A stretch of DNA of 64,000 bases from NCBI RefSeq assembly GCF_937888285.1, contig NZ_CALART010000068.1, positions 1-64,000 on the forward strand, read 5' to 3'. Under the pieces are notes generated by a model. The model ran no database searches. It was not told where the DNA came from and saw only the letters and a list, made by a program, of their open reading frames with translations. Within the stretch, counting starts at the first letter, position 1, and each line of letters opens with the position of its first letter. Source of the DNA: an uncultured Aquimonas sp. (lineage in GTDB: Bacteria > Pseudomonadota > Gammaproteobacteria > Xanthomonadales > Xanthomonadaceae). The translations under genes and the position numbers were made by a program. Shown one piece after another: positions 59,517 to 64,000 of this stretch.

Positions 59517-61223
59517 ATGCGTCTGTCGCACTTCCCCATCACCACCACCAAGGAAACCCCGGCCGACGCCGAGATCGTCAGCCATCAGCTGATGCTGCGC
59601 GCCGGCATGGTGCGCAAGCTGGGCGTGGGCCTCTACACCTGGACCCCGATCGGCCTGCGCGTGCTGCGCAAGGTCGAGAACGTGGTGCGCGAGGAGATGA
59701 ACCGCGCCGGCGCGGTCGAGGTGCTGATGCCCTCGATCCAGCCGCGCGAGCTGTGGGAAGAGACCGGCCGCTGGCAGAAATTCGGCGGCCAGCTGCTGAA
59801 GATCAAGGACCGCAAGGAGGCCGAGTACTGCTACGGCCCCACCCACGAAGAAGTCATCACCGACTACGCGCGCAGCGAGCTGTCGAGCTACAAGCAGCTG
59901 CCGCGCAACTACTACCAGATCCAGACCAAGTTCCGCGACGAGATCCGCCCGCGCTTCGGCGTGATGCGCGCCCGCGAGTTCCTGATGAAGGACGCCTACT
60001 CCTTCCATCTGACGCCCGAGTGCCTGGAGCGCGAGTACTGGAACATGTTCGCCGCCTATGAGCGCATCTTCAGCCGCCTGGGCCTCAAGTTCCGTGCGGT
60101 GATGGCCGACTCCGGCGCGATCGGCGGCAACGCCTCGCAGGAGTTCCACGTGCTCGCCGAGTCCGGCGAGGACCTGCTGGCCTACTCCGAGAACAGCGAC
60201 TACGCCGCCAACGTCGAGAAGGCCGAATCCCAGGCCCCGGCCGGCCCGCGTCCCGCGGCCACCGAGGCCTTCGAGAAGGTCAGCACGCCGACCCAGAAGA
60301 CCTGCGAGGACGTCGCGGCGCTGCTGGGGCTGCCGCTGAACCGCACCGTCAAGTCCGTCGCCGTAGTCGGCGAGCGGGGCTTCGTGCTGGTGCTGGTGCG
60401 CGGCGACCACAGCGTCAACGAGATCAAGCTCAGCAAGGTGCCGGGCCTCGCCGACTATCGCCTCGCCACCGAAGCCGAGATCAAGGACACGCTGGGCGCG
60501 GAGCCCGGCTTCCTCGGCCCGATCGGCGCGCCCAAGCCCTTCCAGCTGGTGGTCGACCGCGAAGTCGCAGTGATGGCCGACTTCGTCTGCGGCGCCAACG
60601 AAAACGGCTACCACTTCCGCGGCGTCAACTTCGGCCGCGACCTGCCCGAGCCCGAAACCGTCGCCGACGTGCGCACCGTGCTCGAAGGCGACATCGCCCC
60701 CGACGGCAGCGGCCCGCTCAAGCTCGCCCGCGGTATCGAAGTGGGCCACGTGTTCCAGCTGGGTCAGAAGTACGCCGAAGCCATGCACGCCACCGTGCTG
60801 GATGAGCAGGGCAAGACCCGCGTGATGTACATGGGCTGCTACGGCATCGGCGTCAGCCGCATCGTCGCCGCCGCCATCGAACAGAACTTCGATGAGAGCG
60901 GCATCGTCTGGCCCGAGCCGATGGCCCCCTTCCAGGTCGCCGTCTGCGTCATCAACCCCAAGAACGACCCCAAGGTCGCCGAAGCCGCCGAAGCGCTGTA
61001 CCTGAAGCTGCTGGCCGAAGACATCGAAGCCGTCCTCGACGACCGCGGCCTGCGCCCCGGCGTGATGTTCTCCGACATCGAGCTCATCGGCATCCCGCAC
61101 CGCGTAGTCGTCTCCGAGCGCGGCCTAGCCGCCGGCACCTACGAGTACCGCGCGCGGCGGGCGAGCGAGAGTGAGAATCTGGATGAGGCGGGGTTGATGG
61201 AGAGCTTGGGGGTGGGGGAGTAG
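59517..61223 (+). CDS. proS: Prolyl-tRNA synthetase
   Basis: 568-residue class II aminoacyl-tRNA synthetase of the long bacterial type. Motif 1 region in VENVVREEMNRAGAVEVLMPS, motif 2 TKFRDEIRPRFGVMRAREFLMKD, an editing (INS) domain (about 225-400; VKSVAVVGERGFVLVLVRGDH), motif 3 MYMGCYGIGVSRIVAAAIEQ, and the anticodon-binding domain (about 465-560). Start at MRLSHFPI fits the family N-terminus (typically MRxSxF). Confidence 0.97.
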   Translation: MRLSHFPITTTKETPADAEIVSHQLMLRAGMVRKLGVGLYTWTPIGLRVLRKVENVVREEMNRAGAVEVLMPSIQPRELWEETGRWQKFGGQLLKIKDRKEAEYCYGPTHEEVITDYARSELSSYKQLPRNYYQIQTKFRDEIRPRFGVMRAREFLMKDAYSFHLTPECLEREYWNMFAAYERIFSRLGLKFRAVMADSGAIGGNASQEFHVLAESGEDLLAYSENSDYAANVEKAESQAPAGPRPAATEAFEKVSTPTQKTCEDVAALLGLPLNRTVKSVAVVGERGFVLVLVRGDHSVNEIKLSKVPGLADYRLATEAEIKDTLGAEPGFLGPIGAPKPFQLVVDREVAVMADFVCGANENGYHFRGVNFGRDLPEPETVADVRTVLEGDIAPDGSGPLKLARGIEVGHVFQLGQKYAEAMHATVLDEQGKTRVMYMGCYGIGVSRIVAAAIEQNFDESGIVWPEPMAPFQVAVCVINPKNDPKVAEAAEALYLKLLAEDIEAVLDDRGLRPGVMFSDIELIGIPHRVVVSERGLAAGTYEYRARRASESENLDEAGLMESLGVGE

Positions 61224-61314
61224 CATCCCGGCGGACGACACGCCCCTGCGAATTCCGAGACCGACGCGCGATGCTGGAATCTTGGGGTCGCCTGAACTCT
61301 GGAGCTAGGCACTG

Positions 61315-62703
61315 ATGCTCACCCACCTTCGCGTCGAGAACTTCAAGGCGTGGGGCGACTCAGGTCCGCTGCGTCTAGCGCCGCTGACGGTCATCTTCGG
61401 GGCCAATAGCGCCGGCAAGAGCAGCCTGGGACACCTCTTGTTGGCGCTCAAACAAACAGCCCTGTCGGCTGACCGTCGGCGCGCCCTGCACCTGGGCGAC
61501 GAGCACTCTCTGATCGAGCTGGGCACCTTTGCCGAGTGCATCCACGGGCACGACCTGTCCCGTCAGCTGCGCTTCGAGTTGGGCTGGAGCCTGCCCCACG
61601 GCATGGAGATCCGCGATCCGCTCTCCCAGGCCCGCTTCAGTGGCGACGAGCTGCACATCGAAGTGGCCTTGCAGGCAGACAAGCGCGAGCAACCCTCGGT
61701 GCGGCACCTCGGATACGAATTGAAGCGCGAAGGCCTGCGCGAACTTGCGATCGACTACAGCCGCGGCCCGGAAGGCAAGCTCGACATTGCTTCTGATCAG
61801 ATCAAGCTGGTGCGCAACGTCGGCCGCGGTTGGCCCTTGGACGAGCCCGACAAGTTCTACCGCATCTCCGACCAAAGCCGGGCGCGCTTTCAGAATGCCG
61901 ATTTCTTGAGCGATCTCGCGCTGCAGACGGAAGCTGCGCTGGCTGGCATCCACTACCTTGGCCCGCTGCGCGATCCTCCCAAGAGGATCTACTCCTGGTC
62001 GGGTGAGACGCCGGAGAGCGTCGGTCAGCGCGGCGAGCTCACGATTGCCGCGATCCTCGCTGCCAGCAGTCTCGGCCGCAAGCTGAGCCGAGGCCTCAGA
62101 AAGCACTCGTATCTCTTTGATGCTTTCATCGCGCAGTGGCTAAGGGAGCTGGGGGTCATCGACAGCTTCACAGTCAAGTCGGTCGCCGAGGGTCGCAAGG
62201 AGTACGAAGTACTGCTCAAGACGCACGCCAGCGGCAGCGAAGTGAAGTTGACCGACGTGGGCTTTGGCGTGTCGCAGGTTCTGCCGGCGCTTACTCAGCC
62301 CTTCTACTGTCAGCCGCACTCGACGGTGTGGATGGAGCAGCCCGAGATACACCTGCACCCGCAGGTGCAGGCCGCGCTTGCCGACGTCTTCATCGCCGCG
62401 ATCAAGGCACGGGAGAACGGTAGACCACGTGGCGTCCAGCTCATCATCGAAAGCCACTCGGAGCACATGCTCAATCGGATCCAGCGACGCATCGCTGAGG
62501 GAAAGCTTTCCGAGCAGGACGTGGCGGTTTACTTCTGCCGTCGCGCAGGTGCCGGCGCCGAGTTGGAGCCGCTTCGTCTCAACATGTTTGGAGAGATTGA
62601 GAACTGGCCCGAGAACTTCTTCGGCGATGAGATGGCAGATATCGCCGCACGTACTCTGGCCGCCATGCAGCGCAAGAGGGCCCTAGTCTCGGAGTCGCGA
62701 TGA
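61315..62703 (+). CDS. AAA-type ATPase with DUF3696 tail (first gene of ATPase-PIN-ligase operon)
   Basis: 462 residues. N-terminus LRVENFKAWGD and Walker A GANSAGKSS (29-37, Lys35) are of the SMC/RecF-like AAA class; Walker B is in TVWMEQPEIHLHP and ESHSEHMLNRIQRRI is the H-loop region. The C-terminus FGEIENWPENFFGDEMADI is a DUF3696-type tail. No TOPRIM nuclease domain, unlike OLD proteins. It overlaps the PIN gene by ATGA. Genes of this class are common in anti-phage systems where the ATPase controls an effector encoded next to it. Codon use is less GC-biased than in its neighbours, hinting at transfer. Confidence 0.88.
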   Translation: MLTHLRVENFKAWGDSGPLRLAPLTVIFGANSAGKSSLGHLLLALKQTALSADRRRALHLGDEHSLIELGTFAECIHGHDLSRQLRFELGWSLPHGMEIRDPLSQARFSGDELHIEVALQADKREQPSVRHLGYELKREGLRELAIDYSRGPEGKLDIASDQIKLVRNVGRGWPLDEPDKFYRISDQSRARFQNADFLSDLALQTEAALAGIHYLGPLRDPPKRIYSWSGETPESVGQRGELTIAAILAASSLGRKLSRGLRKHSYLFDAFIAQWLRELGVIDSFTVKSVAEGRKEYEVLLKTHASGSEVKLTDVGFGVSQVLPALTQPFYCQPHSTVWMEQPEIHLHPQVQAALADVFIAAIKARENGRPRGVQLIIESHSEHMLNRIQRRIAEGKLSEQDVAVYFCRRAGAGAELEPLRLNMFGEIENWPENFFGDEMADIAARTLAAMQRKRALVSESR

Positions 62704-63236
62704 TGAAGGTCGTGGTTGACACCAATGTGCTGCTGGTTGCCAACGACCAGCACGGCGATGTAAGCCCGGACTGCGTCGAAACGTGTGTGCGGCGGTTGCT
62801 GGCGCTGCAGGCGGAGGGCGTCGTGGTGGTGGACGATGGCTTTCGAATCTTAGGCGAATATCAGCGAAAGGCTCGCGTTAGTCCGGCCAAGGGTGTGGGT
62901 GATCTTTTCCTCAAGTGGCTGTTGCGTAACGCTGGAAACCCGCGACACGTGCAGAGCGTCTCGATTTCCGAGCACGCGGCGGATCACTTTGACGAGTTTC
63001 CCGATCATGACCTGCAGCTTGAGTTCGATCCGCCAGACCGTAAGTTCGTAGCCGTGGCGAACTCGCACCCGGACAAGCCCCCAATCTGGCAGGCCGCTGA
63101 CTGCAAGTGGTTGAACTGGAGTGCAGCGCTCGCGGTGACGGGAATCTCCGTGGACTTTCTCTGCCCGGAGGATGTTTGCAGGTTCTATGAGGCCAAGTTC
63201 CCAGGGAGTCCCGTCCCCGCGCTGCCGGGCGGTTGA
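62700..63236 (+). CDS. PIN-like nuclease
   Basis: 178 residues. VVVDTNVLLVA at the N-terminus with the first PIN Asp (Asp7); ILGEYQRKAR with the conserved Glu; DRKFVAVANSH with the next Asp; AADCKW with the fourth acidic residue. All four positions of the PIN metal site are filled, so an RNase is expected. PIN toxins are usually about 130 residues; the extra length lies in the middle (about 85-120). Two ATGs in a row at 62700/62703; the first overlaps the ATPase stop. No antitoxin gene of the usual type is next to it, so its control must come from the ATPase or ligase. Confidence 0.83.
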   Translation: MMKVVVDTNVLLVANDQHGDVSPDCVETCVRRLLALQAEGVVVVDDGFRILGEYQRKARVSPAKGVGDLFLKWLLRNAGNPRHVQSVSISEHAADHFDEFPDHDLQLEFDPPDRKFVAVANSHPDKPPIWQAADCKWLNWSAALAVTGISVDFLCPEDVCRFYEAKFPGSPVPALPGG

Positions 63237-63239
63237 TCG

Positions 63240-63935
63240 ATGTCGGAAGTTTTTTTCCGCTTCCCCCATACGCCGCACCTCGCATGGTTGGGCCAGGGAA
63301 GCCCCCGCGGTGACAAGGTTCTGACGCCGAAGCAGGTTTCAGCTCTGCTTGCCGACGCCGTGGTGGTGGAGGAGAAGCTCGACGGCGCCAATCTGGGTCT
63401 GTCGGTATCGCCGCAGGGTGCGCTGCGCGCACAGAACCGCGGCCAGTACCTCGTCGAGCCGTTCGTGGGACAGTTTTCCCGACTCGGACCCTGGCTGGCG
63501 CAACGTCGGCGAGCTTTGCTGGATCATCTGACCCCAGGCTTGATCCTGTTTGGCGAGTGGTGTGCCGCAAGGCATTCGTTGGACTACGCGGGTTTGCCAG
63601 ATTGGTATCTGGTGTTCGATGTGTACGACCGTGAGGCCGGTCAGTTCTGGGATACCGTGCGCCGCGACGCGCTGGTCAAGACCCTAGGGCTTGAGTGCGT
63701 CCCCACTCTTCATCGCGGCATGGTCACGCAGGCCTCGCTACGCGCACTGCTCGAATCCACGCAAAGCTGCTACCGGAGTGGCCCGCCAGAGGGCATCGTG
63801 ATCAAGCGAGAGGGCGGAGGCTGGACGCTGTCGCGCGCCAAGCTGGTCCGCGCTGAGTTCACCCAGGCCATAGGTGCGCATTGGCGCAATCGCAGTATCG
63901 AGTGGAACCGGGTGGCTATCTCTGGCCGGCGATAG
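63240..63935 (+). CDS. ATP-dependent RNA ligase-like protein
   Basis: 231 residues, nucleotidyltransferase core only. Motif I VVEEKLDGANLGL (adenylated Lys46), motif III LILFGEWCAARHSLDY, motif IIIa WYLVFDVYDRE, motif IV PEGIVIKRE and motif V SRAKLVRAEF: the order and spacing of Rnl2-like RNA ligases. No OB-fold or phosphatase/kinase domain is attached. Starts 3 bases after the PIN stop, so all three genes are one operon. It may seal RNA breaks made by the PIN protein. The operon may continue beyond the window. Confidence 0.87.
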   Translation: MSEVFFRFPHTPHLAWLGQGSPRGDKVLTPKQVSALLADAVVVEEKLDGANLGLSVSPQGALRAQNRGQYLVEPFVGQFSRLGPWLAQRRRALLDHLTPGLILFGEWCAARHSLDYAGLPDWYLVFDVYDREAGQFWDTVRRDALVKTLGLECVPTLHRGMVTQASLRALLESTQSCYRSGPPEGIVIKREGGGWTLSRAKLVRAEFTQAIGAHWRNRSIEWNRVAISGRR

Positions 63936-64000
63936 CGGGTCGCTTGGTGGTGAACTCAGCATCGAGTCGCCAGCCCCGGTCCGGCGCCTTGCTGGGTTTT

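Noticed and set aside
63936..64000. Start of a further gene after the RNA ligase
   Set aside because: Only 65 bases remain; no start codon with a ribosome site can be supported.

Overview
This 64 kb window comes from the chromosome of a high-GC (roughly two-thirds G+C) gammaproteobacterium, most likely of the Xanthomonadales/Lysobacterales. Reasons: a type II secretion pseudopilin set, an amgK-murU peptidoglycan recycling pair, a holD-rimI pair, an AlgZ/AlgR-like two-component pair, dense ATGA/GTGA gene overlaps, and many intergenic inverted-repeat and REP-like elements. No rRNA, tRNA, CRISPR array, transposase or phage gene was seen. The genus cannot be fixed from the sequence alone.

Layout. 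1-651: repeat-filled intergenic DNA. 652-3098 (minus): accA and bioA. 3165-6501 (plus): gspG-H-I-J-K. 6900-10907 (minus): a secreted protein of unknown function, a membrane Ser/Thr kinase and its ECF sigma factor. 11156-22813 (minus): a 12-gene operon that reads as a ribosomal peptide (RiPP) pathway of the thiazole/oxazole type. It holds the precursor peptide, an ABC exporter, an unknown protein, a YcaO cyclodehydratase, an E1-like partner, a SagB-type dehydrogenase, an M50 membrane protease, two small membrane proteins and a MacAB-like efflux set. 22814-25264: repeats, a receiver-like protein and a membrane protein. 25631-28415 (plus): pyruvate kinase and a secreted metallopeptidase. 28959-35405 (minus): M28 peptidase, mscL, a C-terminally anchored secreted protein, murU, amgK, an HDAC-like deacetylase, cobalamin adenosyltransferase and a membrane protein. 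35612-46277 (plus): two Ubi-type hydroxylases, a Cys-rich repeat protein, a LytS/LytTR pair, and an RND pump with adaptor. 46329-54564 (minus): HDOD protein, rimI, holD, an Mla-like lipid transport operon with STAS and SpoIIE-type regulators, and pssA. 54730-58843 (plus): an ECF sigma/cupin anti-sigma pair with likely target genes, including a periplasmic truncated hemoglobin. 59517-63935 (plus): proS, then an AAA ATPase - PIN nuclease - RNA ligase operon cut off by the window end.

The main system is the kinase/sigma-controlled RiPP locus. A 29-bp sequence, identical at 26 positions, lies upstream of both the precursor gene (22886-22914) and the secreted-protein gene next to the kinase (7629-7657), and nowhere else that I could find. 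The simplest reading is that it is the promoter used by the ECF sigma factor. The kinase would then sense an external signal, activate the sigma factor and switch on the RiPP operon and the secreted protein together. The precursor core is made of ten Gly-(Cys/Ser/Thr)-X triplets, suited to azole formation.

The second notable system is the three-gene ATPase/PIN/RNA-ligase operon at 61315-63935, which looks like an RNA-cutting and RNA-sealing or defence module. A third point is a phosphatase/kinase-STAS partner-switching module in one overlapping operon with MlaE. A fourth is a family of inverted-repeat elements, one of which has been inserted in frame into the pseudopilin gene gspI.
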